A DNA stretch of 64,000 nucleotides, taken from the NCBI GenBank assembly GCA_008921705.1, contig VFFE01007869.1, positions 2,540,782 to 2,604,781 of the forward strand, given 5' to 3'. Each line of letters opens with the position of its first letter. The stretch's first letter is position 1. A model generated the notes under the pieces. The model saw only the letters and a list, made by a program, of their open reading frames with translations, was not told where the DNA came from and did no database searches. Origin of the DNA: Burhinus oedicnemus. Taxonomy: Eukaryota; Chordata; Aves; Charadriiformes; Burhinidae. The position numbers were made by a program, and so were the translations under genes. Below, in pieces: positions 1-11,360 of the stretch.

Positions 1-561
1 AGGAAATTTAGTGTTCCCACTACCACGCCGACAGACTACACTTATTTCACGAGCAACGGTACAGTTTTGATTTTAGAAAACTGACCTAAAATCAGGAAAC
101 CTAAGCAGTACAAGGGAACACGTTATTTGTAACGACCCTCCTGTTCCATTGGGATACAGGATGGCTGGATGCACAGCAATGCCTCTAAGCCCAGTAAGTC
201 CTATTAAGCGAAATAATTTATATTTTGCACCAAGCTGTTTTCTTACTGTATGCTCTGAACACAAACAATTGAAAAGCTTCCTTCAGCACTGCCGTCAGCT
301 TCATCATCATTATTCTTGCACAATAATTGCACAGTAATTCTTACACAAAGGCCAAGGAGATGATCTGTTGACTTTAAAATTTTTCTCCTAGACCTTAATG
401 TATAGAATGCACGACAATAAACTCTCATATTGTACAAACATGCAAAAAACAAAGAGAGACACAGTTGTTCAAGGAGAGATTTTGCTGACAGTTAACTAGT
501 AGTCCTGTATACGTAGCTATCTATATTTATTTCTCTATATATGAGCAACCTTACACTAGAT
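1..561. other. Unique non-coding DNA
   Basis: No gene, repeat family or RNA is recognised. Open frames here are short (under 70 codons), overlap on opposite strands and have no recognisable domain, so they are taken as chance frames. Confidence 0.6.
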
Positions 562-592
562 GGGGAGGGGGAAAAAAAAGGGGGGAAAAAAA
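562..592. repeat. Alternating G and A homopolymer runs
   Basis: An all-purine tract made of blocks of G4, G5, A8, G6 and A7. It is low-complexity sequence, prone to length change and to sequencing error. No coding role is seen. Confidence 0.8.
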
Positions 593-1819
593 CCCTGAAA
601 ACACCCAGGCTGTAACTTCACCCTCTGAGGCTGCAGTGTCTAATTGTTAGGAAGCTTGTTTATAAAACCATGATACAGATGGTCCATTAGCGTCTCTGAA
701 ACAGATATAAAGCTGAGATAGTAAGAAGGTTTTTATCAAAATCTCCCTGTAATTTAGTAACCTTATCTCAATCCACTGACTTCTTCTCAAGGAGGAGTAC
801 CTTCGTGTTAAACCATTGATTCATTACAGGAAACTAGGGTGGATCTTTTTCCCCCCACTTTTTATTACAGAGCTCATCTGGAAAGACCGTGAGAATTTGT
901 TTAGGACTCCACGCACTGGAATATGAGCAATGCTTAACTGTCACCCACACCATCAAGGGACCTTTAGGCGCACTTTATGTTGGAAAAACTACCTAAGCCT
1001 GTGAATTCCTTAGAACAGCCACGACTACGCCAGAACTTCTCATGGCTTAAATTACCATTTCTGAAGACTTTAGAACTACTTTTTATATACATATATGGAT
1101 ACACACACACACATTATTATTCTGCTTCTGGCAATTGGTTATTGAACTCAGTGAAAAAAATTCCTAAAAATCAAGCAAACTCAGCCTACAAGACAGAAGC
1201 CAATTAAATTTCTAACTGAGATGACTTAAAGACAGTCATTTCTCCAGCAAGTGGTAGACTTTAAGTAAGGAACATTACAGTCGTTGACATTAACATTGAC
1301 TTAAGTATCTGACGGGCTTGAGACAAAGAGGTGTAACAAGAGTTCTTGACTAGCTACTTGCCAGGAGAAATGTGTTCCTGAATATCAGCAGAAATGGCCT
1401 GTAACTTAGAAAATTTCATGATTTGGCTGCCCTCTTCCCTACTCCAAGCTTATCATTTGAAGGCAATGGCTTGCTACAGGTTTGGAGCTAAGTATTTTAA
1501 TACCATGTATTGACATTTTCAAAAAGCAAGCAGATAATACTCAATGTGCATTTGAAAAATGGAGGTGTTTTCTCCGTTTCACTCACTATACAGTTTTTGA
1601 CTCCACAGCTATTGCCACTGAGCAGACTATTCCATGGACAAACCCGTATTAGAATTTGTTCTTTTCTAAGCATGCACGTTAGCAATCTCAATCAGTCGTT
1701 AATGCACTAACCTTTTTGTTTATTATATTTATAAAAACATTTCCTGACTTTCATTCACTGGAGACTAGTGACAATATACCAAAGCCATCTCTCTACTTTT
1801 ACTGCTCTTAACCTCAATG
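593..1819. other. Unique non-coding DNA
   Basis: AT-rich sequence without recognisable exons. A short (AC)n run lies at 1101-1113 after an AT-rich alternating stretch from 1085. The longest open frame (977-1207) includes that microsatellite and reads as low-complexity peptide, so it is not accepted as a gene. Confidence 0.55.
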
Positions 1820-2115
1820 CAAAGAGTCTCTGCCATATCATCTAAATACATACATCATTTCTCTGCAAGGCTCCGTAATCCCTTACCAATAACATCCCCG
1901 TGTCTCTTATTTCATTTTGTACAACCTTTCAGTAAACTCTTGATGTTTTAAATCCCCAATCACTTTTCTCATTCAGCCATGTCTCACTTATTCCAATAAT
2001 TTCATACTTATGCTAAAACATTTGTAACTCCCATTCAGCAATCTTATTATATAAGATATGCAGCTTTTCTCTCTTAGCTCTCCTTTGATTCACATTCTTA
2101 CAGGAGGTATCTTCC
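1820..2115. repeat. Possible ancient interspersed repeat relic
   Basis: This pyrimidine-rich stretch, with phrases such as cagccatgtctcacttattc and a following run about naming of short oligopyrimidines, resembles decayed repeats I recall from reptile and bird genomes. No terminal structure, target duplication or coding remnant can be seen, and I cannot name the family. It may equally be unique DNA. Confidence 0.25.
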
Positions 2116-5100
2116 ACTGAACATTGTTAACCAGTGGATAAATTACCTTGGGATTTAGGCAGTACCATCCAAATCTCTCTCCACCCTCACTACTTCAGCT
2201 AATAAAATATGGATAGTAATTTTCCAGTTTAGAATTCAGCTGATTTTCTCCTGAGCTTGTGAAAGACAGACCCTTTCCGAATATTATTTTGCCTTTTTAT
2301 CTTTTGGGTTTGTTTTCTGTATTGGGTTTTGGGGTTTTTTTATTTTTTAAATAAACATTTTACCTTAAAATGTCTTCCTGACCCAACCCAGCGAGGGCAA
2401 AGACAACCTTACGCAGCTGTGTTCTCCTTTGGGGAAAAAAAAAAATTAAAAAATCATCCAGTTTTAGACACCTGGATGTTAAAATCCCAGTAAAAAGATT
2501 CCTCTCAGCTATCAGGAAGAATCAGGAAAGAAAGGATCCTGGTGGCAGTCATCTGTTAGCCCATCACTGCTGGGATGGTGGTGATGGTGCCTGGAGGCAG
2601 GGCTCCCCGAAGCATCAGGCACCAGCCGCTCAGGGGAGCCTTCAGCTCAGCCCTCCCTAAAAACATACCCTACCTGGGGCCGAAGAAACACCTACGGCAT
2701 CTCCTTGATGGAGGAACATCGCGGTTAACCCCTTCAGAGGAAGGCCCCAAGGGAAAAGTTCAGGTCCTCTTTTGCTGAGCTGAAATTGGAGAAAGCAGGC
2801 AAGAACCTGAGAGCGTTTTCCAGCTCTGCTCATATTATGCATCCACCACTCTGTATATAAATCACACAAAGCCTCTAACAGAAATTTCCATCTGTACTCC
2901 CTAAAAGTGCTGCTAAACACATCCTGCTTACACAACCATTTCACCCAACGATGCAATGTTTAACAGATTTAATAAGCACCTTATTTTAAAACTGGCTACC
3001 TTGCAATATAGCAACAAATTTAATTAAAAATAAGGGCTTGCAAGCATGTTTTAGGACATGATTAGTAAACAAATAACCTTACCTAATGTCGTGTTTTGAG
3101 GGAAGAACATCAATAGGAGATACCTTGCATGTATATCCCTTGTTTGATTTATTTCCACCGTAGCTATATCTTTTTCTCTAAAGCCCTGGAAGAGCTGTTC
3201 TCTGAGGAGAAACCATCAAATAGCCATTCATTCAAAAAAAACAGTCTAAGGCTTAACACAGTTCTCCACTCACAAAAAAATAAAACCCAGGCTAAGAAGG
3301 ACCCTTTTGTATGCCTGCCTTGGTTGCTTCCTCCTAAGCTTTTGGTGGTGCTCAAGCCCTTTTTCCTCAGGTGAACAACATCAGCAGGGATTTTCTCGAT
3401 TGCAGATTAGTGCAAACCTGAGGGCCGGGTTGTTACTCACACTGAGCAGTGATTTACCTTATGAGTAACCCCACTCCCCTGCCGTTAACAGGGCAGTTCT
3501 GGAGAGCATGGCTCCTGTTAGGTGCACAGGACTTCTCACCTTCCTAACATTGTATTTAATGTCCATGGAGAAGACACAACAAGTCGTGTAACGGTCAAAC
3601 CCAGGAAGCCATGCTTTTCCAAACGAGTTACAGAAAACTATTCCTGAAATTTAAATTCTGATTTCAATTGCAAGTATAGAGAAGGTCAAGCAACTTATTT
3701 GGAAGTTACAGTGCGATTTGAATAAGGAAACTATGGCAGGCAACCCTTCAGGAATGATAGTTCACCTATAATGTATTAGATTTTAAATTGAATTTAAAAA
3801 CAATATCAAAGATACTGTGACCCAATGTGCCTGACCACTGTAGGGTTAAGGCTAAAAATAATGTTGGTTCAAAGAAATACAGTAATGATATTCGTTTCTT
3901 TAATACTTGCAGTAATAATTATGTCATTATAAAAGTTATCAATTTTATCCTGCTGGATTAAAATTCCGGCTGCACATTTGAAGATGGCGGTGTCATAGGC
4001 ACATAAAATTGGTTTAAGTGCAGTCAAGCAAAACACTTCTGGAAGTAGTAATGGAAAATACTCTGGTCGCACTGCTTCAAATTAGCCACACACGTGGTCA
4101 AACCGTTCCAATTTTCGATAAAGGACTCTATGTTCTAACGTGGCTTCCTCCAAAATGTGACATCTCAAATCACGTAGTAGAGCACAGAATGAAAATACTG
4201 TACAGGTATTTCTCTGGCCTCTCTGACCTTTCTCAAATCATTTGGACACCGAATAATTCCCTGCCATTAGAGCGGCGTGGCACCGCGACGATGCCCTTCG
4301 TCTTCCCTGAACGCCCCCTGTGGATTTTGGCCTTTTGTACCGCAGCAGCAGGACTTTTTGGAGAACATTTGCTGACCTGTGTGATCTTTAACTGTAAATA
4401 GCGGATATGCCGCAGACCTTTCACGGATTCAGCATATATTACCCCGTTGCTGCAAGTATCAAGCCTGCTGTAACTTGACGTGCAAGCTGGTCCCGAATCC
4501 TTTTTCACCTGTTAGGAATCCCACGGAGTTGGGATGGCACTGCAGCAAAACCGGCCAAAAAGAGGCACAAATACCTCTGTCGTTTATTTCAACACACCGT
4601 GACAGCAGAACGGTTAGAAGTAACGCCGGAGGATTTCAAATGAGTGGTCAAAACGCTGGAAGTGTTTGAAGACGGATCTGAGCAAACATTTACTCTTCCG
4701 CGAGCTAACACCGAAATCCTGCTGGGGGCTTTGAACTGCCTGTTTAGAGCCAGGGAAAATTTATTTCTGTAACACATAAGACACACAGGTTTGTTGTTAA
4801 TTCAGGTTTCTCATTCTGTTCCAATTCTTCTCACCTAATTTTTGACACAATAATACAGAGATGCCAACAGAGATGGTAGTTTCTGATTTAAAGTAGATTA
4901 AAGTGGTTCAAATGTCTTGTTTGCTTGTGACTTTTGTAGAAAATTGAAGTGTTCACGGCAAAAATAAACCTCAACAGATTTTGTGACTATTCTGTTTTTT
5001 TTTCTTTCCTGATTGTACAGCTGATTGAAATGTTCTCATACTACCAGAAACTTCCTATTTTCCATAATGTGATTTAATTAATTTGTTGCTCAGCTTTTTG

Positions 5101-5791
5101 TAAACAAAGCACATAGAGATTTTTCCATATTGAGTGAGTTTGACTCGAGTGGCTGGAGAGTTCATGACTTAGCTGTTAAGGGAGAAGCATGAAGAAATAG
5201 GAGAAGGAAATCTCATTACTGTTAATGGAGTTGCACTCAGTTGCAGGGACATTCAATGTGACCAATTTCAGCACCATTATTTCTGTAAGGTAAACAAGAT
5301 TTTTTTTTTCCCCAGTATGGGAAACTTCGAAAAACACTCATGGATGGTAAAATTCATCTGGTTACGGAAAGTCTGAGCTGTGAAAACTGCTTAAACAGCT
5401 TTTGAACATCTCTGTAGAACTACTTCATGAAGGAGTGTATAAGTTTCAAAAGATAAGCATAATAAAGATCCTAGTGCGGTAGCTGATAAAGGCAGGCAAT
5501 GGCTGTAACTATGCTATCGTTGTCCATTATAGCACCAAATACAGCATCAGGGTGCTGTATTTTGATAGCGTAATGCAGCTTAGAGCTAATGCTGCTCTCA
5601 GGGGTAATTTTTCGCAATGTTTGCTAGAGCTACTCAGCTGTCTGAAGCTGAGTCCTCACCAAACTGGCCCTCTTGATCCCACTTGTTATGCTCAGCAACA
5701 CGTCTAACTTCTTAACAGTAGTTCTGAAATGCACAAATGACTTTGTCAAGAAAAACAACCCAAATTTCTGCAATATTTACTTTTCAAGAAT
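2116..5791. other. Unique non-coding DNA, no gene recognised
   Basis: Nothing with family resemblance was found. A 127-codon plus-strand frame at 4018-4401 is overlapped on the minus strand by a 91-codon frame (4233-4508). Neither has a recognisable domain or splice context. The 4.0-4.7 kb portion is richer in CpG than its surroundings, which lengthens open frames by chance. Confidence 0.5.
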
Positions 5792-5828
5792 TGTTTGGTT
5801 TTGGTTTGGTTTTTCCCCCCCCGCCCCG
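5792..5828. repeat. G/T-rich simple sequence ending in a C run
   Basis: Repeats of the type GTTTGGTTTTGGTTTGG are followed by T5 and an eight-base C run, then GCCCCG. Low-complexity sequence with an abrupt strand-composition change. Confidence 0.75.
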
Positions 5829-5845
5829 TAACGTGATCAGAATGA

Positions 5846-6313
5846 ATGGCTTTTCACGTACCTACTAGTTTGAAAGCCTCGATATTTCTTTCAGCTTCTT
5901 GGGCTCATCAGAGCTTTGCTGTGGCATTCTTCACCTGGAAGCTCATAACATTATCCCCGTCACACTGTAAGGGCTTATCACCATCTAATACTGACCAGAT
6001 TTGGGCTCCATATTTCATAAAAGACTTCCAGAGAGCTCCTCAAGACAACGACATAGTTTTGGCGGATGAAGTTAGGATCATTCTTCAGGAAACAGCACTC
6101 TTCATTACCAGCACCGGTAATGACGTAGAGGCCCATTTTCCAAGACAACACCATGCCATCCAGACCCAACGTGCCCCTCTGAGAGCAGTGCAGATCATGC
6201 ACAGGAGACACGTATTTTAGGAAGTAAATATGGAAGCTGATCAAGACACCAATGGCTATCCTAAACTTCAGTGCTTCATCTTTCAGCCTGCTGTCACAGC
6301 TAATGTTGGCCAT
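5846..6313. other. Opposed long open frames, unrecognised
   Basis: A 124-codon plus frame (5846-6220) and a 111-codon minus frame (5978-6313) overlap. The minus frame has one hydrophobic stretch near residues 18-38. A different minus frame stays open from about 6036 to 5913 before two adjacent stops, so a minus-strand coding relic would need at least one frameshift. I could not match either reading to a known protein. There is no poly-A tail, target duplication or clear splice site to prove a retrocopy. Chance overlap remains the simplest reading, and a decayed processed pseudogene is the alternative. Confidence 0.15.
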
Positions 6314-6335
6314 ATACCATCAGGTGTAGAGGTTT

Positions 6336-6354
6336 ATGCAAATTTTATGCAAAA
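6336..6354 (+). promoter_or_regulatory. Paired octamer-like sites
   Basis: ATGCAAAT (6336-6343) is followed by ATGCAAAA (6347-6354), an 11-bp start-to-start spacing, about one helical turn. ATGCAAAT is the classic POU-factor octamer. Function is inferred from the motif only; two octamer-like words can arise by chance in AT-rich DNA. Confidence 0.25.
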
Positions 6355-8277
6355 GCCTCAATCAGGGAGCCTAAGTGAATACAAATGCTGACTCAGCAAG
6401 CGGGCCTGTCAAAGTCACCCAGCAACTAAAGACTGAAAATGAATTGCTCAAGTCTTGTTTTTGTGTCCATGAAGTTAAATACTTGGGATTTTGCCTGCAC
6501 GTGCTGTGATTGCTCTTGGAAAGCTTCAGAGCTCCATTTTATTGCAGCATATATGAAAAAGATTAAATGGTCTTGAACATCCCGCTATAAAACAAAGAGC
6601 TCCAGATATATCTTGAGGCTATTTTTGATGGGTTAGTTAAGAACCATGATGCTTAGATTTTGTTCTTTGATCAAACATCATTCATCTAGCTGTTAAAATA
6701 AGGAAACTTGGCATTTCGTGCCTTCCGGTCATTGAAATTGGCTGCCAGGATACCTGTGCCATTTGCTTTATTGTCATGTACCTGCTGACACGGCAGAAAA
6801 GCACTATTATGAAGGATTTAGCAAGGGAACATTGGCAATCGTCTGTGAGATATGTCTTGTCTGCTCCTGGGGTTATATAAGCCTTTTTATCTCTACGTAT
6901 GTAAATATGTATCCTGAGACCCTCTTACCCCATTAGATGGGTTGCTGATAAGATACGTTTGAAGAGAGGGATAGAGAAGATCCAGTTAATGAACTGCCTG
7001 TTTCCAGGTGGTAGTTAGGTTAGGTCAGGGAGACCTAAACTCTTGAAAGTAAGTCTTAATCTGCCTTTTGCCCACACACTTCAGTGTATGCGGGATAATT
7101 TTGCCTGGAAAGCTGCTTCCTTTGCTTGAGCTTTCCTTTTGCCACCTGTAAAATGATACTGGCTTTCTCTGCAAAGTGTTTGAGCTCTAGGGCAAAACAA
7201 CAATGAAATGCAAACAAATACAAACCAAAACCCCTCTTTTTGCGTGGCATCGTTGCTAGTTACAAGGAAGGGGGTTTTCATTCTCTGATAGTGGGTGATG
7301 AAATTGCTCCAGTTATTTTAAAGCGTGAATCCACCCTAAACGTAAAACTATTGTCTGTAATGTCGGTTCATCACTTCCGAGACTGCCTTCCTCATACTCC
7401 CGTTTAGCCTGTGTTAGATTATGGAAAGAGTGATTGTTGCAGTGACGTGACTGATGAGCTGTAGCAGCACTTACTGGGTAATATTTAACCTATTTCAGAA
7501 CATCTGTCCAGTTAATGTGGTTTGCAAGAGAGTTTTCTGTCTTCTCAAGAATGCAATGACTCCCCAATTAATAAAAGGAAACTAATTTTAGAATGGTTGA
7601 AATGAACAATTAGAAGACCCATAAAGGCATTTCTGTATGTGGCATTAAATATAGCATGAATTAATTTGCTGGAGTGGTTAAACTGTACGTGACAAGATTT
7701 TTGTGGGAAAAAAGTTAATGTAATGCAAATAAAAATCTAATCAGAAGAGTGGGAATAAAGCACAATTTATGGTTAGGGACTGTGTTTGCCACACACATTT
7801 TTGCAAACTGCGTACGTGCAAAAGGGGTCTCAATTAAATACATTATATAAAATTAGGCAAGCAGGGGGATTACTGTTAGTAACATAAAATATGTTTAAAT
7901 GGATCAAAAGTCATTAAAAATCTGTGTAATTACAGTTGACTGGCAGGAAAAAAAAAGGGAGAGTCTGGACATAAAGAACAGGATGTTAAAAAAAAAAGAT
8001 ATAGACTGTCTATGACTGGACAGAAAGGAAAAAATAGGTCATGGGAGCAGAAAAATGAGCCCATAGAGGATCAGCATGATGAAGTATACCAGCAAGAAAG
8101 CACTACTGAATACCTCGTTGGTGGGAAGTGTGCCCGAACAAGAGGGTTACATGTCTGGGATTTTTCTTAAAGTGTCACTATATTATTCTGCATGCATTTG
8201 GAGTATTATTCATCTCCCTCAGCAAGTAACAGTGAAGGATAACAGCCTGACCATTAGCAATGGAGAGCATATAGCAC
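6355..8277. other. Unique non-coding DNA
   Basis: AT-rich sequence with no recognisable exon, RNA gene or transposon. Short A runs occur near 7950 and 7990. Small overlapping minus frames at 7056-7281 have no family resemblance. Confidence 0.55.
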
Positions 8278-8342
8278 TGGGCAGGTGGCTGTGCTCGATG
8301 ACCTCCTGAGGTCCTTCGCAACCTCAATTACGTTATGATCCT
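8278..8342 (+). mobile_element. Old CR1 LINE 3' tail
   Basis: The segment reads like the terminal CR1 phrase: ctgggcaggtggctgtgctc, then gatgacctcctgaggtcctt, then caacctcaattacgttatga. The avian CR1 tail has the same order: a purine-rich lead, GATGACCTC..GAGGTCC, TTCCAACCTC and a short repeat of the ATTCTATGA type. It is diverged and short, so the 5' part is lost or unrecognisable. Orientation is plus strand. Only the 3' UTR is represented, with no coding sequence. Confidence 0.7.
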
Positions 8343-9958
8343 GCACATACCAGCAGCATCTCCTTCCCCAGCCGATTTATCTGAACTGAGCTGGTGGGAA
8401 CAGCTCCTCAGAGGAGCCCAGCCACCCCATGCTGATGGGACACAGGCCACCTTTGGTCCAGGATGTGGTCATGCTTGCCCAGGAAAGAAGGATGACTTCT
8501 TCAGCTAAACACCAAAAGCAGAAGACCTTTATGCCAAACAGTAGAGGAAGCAAGAGTCACAGCGTAGCAGTAACCTATGCGTACATCGATTAGGAGGTCC
8601 TACTACTGTGACTGCCTTTTTTTTCCCAGCTGCTATCACCTGTAGGTTGTCGCCAATGACCAAGGCCCTATGTTTGTAGGCACTGTGAAAACACACCTAA
8701 AGAGAGACCCTCACCACGTAAGCCACAGTCTAAATGACACGTCCAGCTGCCCTCCACTATGCACCATGAAGAGACCGGGGCTACTTCAGACCTTAGAAAC
8801 ATGCTGGCCTCAGGAGCCCAGGTTCCCATGCCAATTAGTTTACCTGGTTTCTCAGCAGACTAGATTATAAACTTAACATAAATTGTAACACATGGTACAT
8901 GGCAGCTCTGTGTTAAATGCACCAAAATAAAAATAACGCTGCCTTTTGCAAAGGTTTCTCTTGCGCCCCCATAGGGCTTGTGGGTGAAAGGCACTTACAA
9001 CAGCTCTCAAGGTCACAGTAAGCCTCCTGCCTCTCTGGCAAAGATGAATTCCAGCTCTCTTCATGCTTCAAACTCATTTTTCCCTTAGTTAACTTCATGC
9101 TTTTACTTAGCTCTATCTTTCTGGTCCAGCAGCTAATTCCAAATTTAATAAAACTTCTCATGTAGATCTCATTTTCTTCTATTTATCTACATTACCGAAT
9201 TTCTCTGCCTCTTTTTCCCTTTTTCCTGAGACCCAGCACCACGTCTCAGTATTATTAGAATACAACTCATTTGAAATTCATGCCTTCAGGCAAAACAGTC
9301 CTCAATATTGTGGAAAACATCCTGGAGAACATTACTAAGACAAACTGTCACATCTCTAATCTGCAGCACAGAATCAAACATCTTCAGCAATCTTCACTTT
9401 GATGTTTCAAAGATACTCGATTTTCCTGGAGACTCCAACTGGCAATGGCAATTCCTGGGTTAAACGGACCTTCTTGTAGTTTTGCCTCAACGCTCATCTC
9501 TCTCTGCTCTAATCCTGCAATCCAGCTCCCATATTTCTCAATCAACGTATTCCACAACGCTGCACACATACTGCCTAGGATCTAACGAGAAGCACTGTGC
9601 AGGACTACTTATCTTCCCAATTTGATCACAGAGATGGAGAGACTTTTGCCATTCATTTTGGGGGATCTCAGGTCTGAACCGTGAGCCATTCTCTACCCGC
9701 AGTGATTTTTCCCTTCTCGCTGCCAGTCTGCCCGTTATTATTAAGTAATCCCAACCCAATCTGTGCAGTCTCCCCTGGAGGATGGACTCCGAGCCGCGTT
9801 GCACTTCAGCACAGGACATCAATTGAGGTAGATACACTAGTACTTACGCTGAATTTATGAAACTGGGAGTCTATTTCTCATTACAGCTCACAGTAAATCA
9901 TCCTCCTCTGGCTTTTGCTTGGAAATTGCTTCAGCTGCTGCCTTTATTTCCATTCTTT
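8343..9958. other. Unique non-coding DNA
   Basis: No gene or named repeat is recognised. Several minus frames of 60-99 codons (8873-9064, 8913-9161, 9384-9569, 9538-9837) overlap in different phases without domains and are treated as chance. Confidence 0.5.
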
Positions 9959-9996
9959 TATATATATATATATATACACACACACACATATATATA
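9959..9996. repeat. Compound microsatellite (TA)9(CA)6(TA)4
   Basis: A perfect alternating purine-pyrimidine tract: TA units 9959-9976, CA units 9977-9988, TA units 9989-9996. A length-variable marker in principle. Confidence 0.9.
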
Positions 9997-11316
9997 AAGT
10001 CTTTCAGAAGAAGCTGTACAAGTTGAAACAAAATAAAAGGAGCTGTGCTCTTAAAACAAAATAGAAAAGATTTGCAAGAGACTCTAGGACCTTTGCACGT
10101 GAACCAAAATACACAGTCTCCCCCCGCAGATTTTCCCAAGTAACCTGAAACGTATTTTATTTATTTCTCTTTACAAAGCTGGGAAGTTGGTTTGGACAGG
10201 TTGGTGGCTGTGATCGTCTATTAAAAAAGGATAGTTTCACATTTGAGAAAGAACGACCTCTCTGACCTAGCAGAGCTTCTAATCATGCTTCACTGTTTCC
10301 AGAGCTGATGTGAGAGTGGTTCATTGAGAGGGAATCTGGGGTAATGGGAGCATCGGGCGATCCACGTGATTCCCACCTGGGCTAGCACTGGCCTGTTATC
10401 ACAGCGCATATAAAGGAAGCCACTTGCTCTGCAGAACCGCTTATCAGACTGATTTTTAACACTTTTGGACACCCTGGAAGCAGAAACCAATATAACTAAG
10501 AAAAGCAAAATATCATCGAATCATAACAGTTGCTTTAATTTCCTTTTACAAAAGTGAAACTTAAGTGGAAATGTGTTCAGGCAAGTATCGCTCGCTCCTT
10601 TTTTTACCTGCTGGGTATTCCTTGTCACTGCTAGGCAGAAAATCTGCAATTTTCCAGGTTTACTGCTTTTCTATACCTTAAGGAATATACCCATCAGTTA
10701 CCAAAGATTGGCAACTAATTTCCATAGCATTTGTTTCTCTCCTTACTGTGTACTTTTCTGAAGCAAGAGCAGTTGTACGCGTCCATGTACCCACCTCCTT
10801 TTTGCTTTTAGTAAACGCACATGCAAAAGGGCACCTGAGCACTCATTATTTTACGTACGCGCAGGTCCTACGGAAGCAGCATTACACTTCCATGAGAACT
10901 GTTATCTAGAGACCTAGTTATCAAAGTGTACAGATATTAACCTTATTTTGCATGCACAACTGAACTCATCAATGATTTCCCAAGCATCACTTTGCACAGA
11001 GATCTTGCCCTCTACTTTAAAAACTGTTTCGTTCCGTATGACGAGGGAAGTACCCGCTTACCTCAAACGTCCTTCCTTTCCAACAGCCGACATACAATTC
11101 ACCACCTGAATTTGGAACAAGGCTTTTAATAGCTCTCCATTTTCAGCCTTGCTTGCACTTTGAATGAGAAAAAGCATGCTGTCTATAAAAGCAATCGTTC
11201 TAGTCGCACCAGCGCCAGCCTTTGTAGAAATAGCGCTAAGAGGGAAGGAAATTGGAAAAGTAAGGCTTAAGAGTATAATCCTATTTAAAAATGACTTTAG
11301 AATCTCCATGGGTCAC
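9997..11316. other. Unique non-coding DNA
   Basis: No exon or transposon recognised. The phrase near 10514 (atcatcgaatcataacag) faintly echoes a CR1 tail but has no flanking CR1 sequence. Confidence 0.5.
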
Positions 11317-11360
11317 CAAAAAAGAAAAAAAGAAAAAAAAAGAAAACGAGAAAGAAAAAA
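11317..11360. repeat. A-rich (A)nG simple sequence
   Basis: Runs of four to nine A separated by single G, continuing to about 11360. Low-complexity sequence that makes the overlapping 79-codon plus frame at 11164-11403 end in a lysine-rich peptide, so that frame is not credible. Confidence 0.8.

Noticed and set aside
4018..4401. 127-codon plus-strand open frame
   Set aside because: No domain, no splice or promoter context, and an opposing minus frame overlaps it.
9959..10139. Minus frame with a hydrophobic VCVYIYIY-type stretch resembling a membrane segment
   Set aside because: The hydrophobic stretch is just the translated TA/CA microsatellite.
10510..10530. Short CR1-tail-like phrase (tcatcgaatcataac)
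   Set aside because: Too short, with no CR1 sequence on either side.
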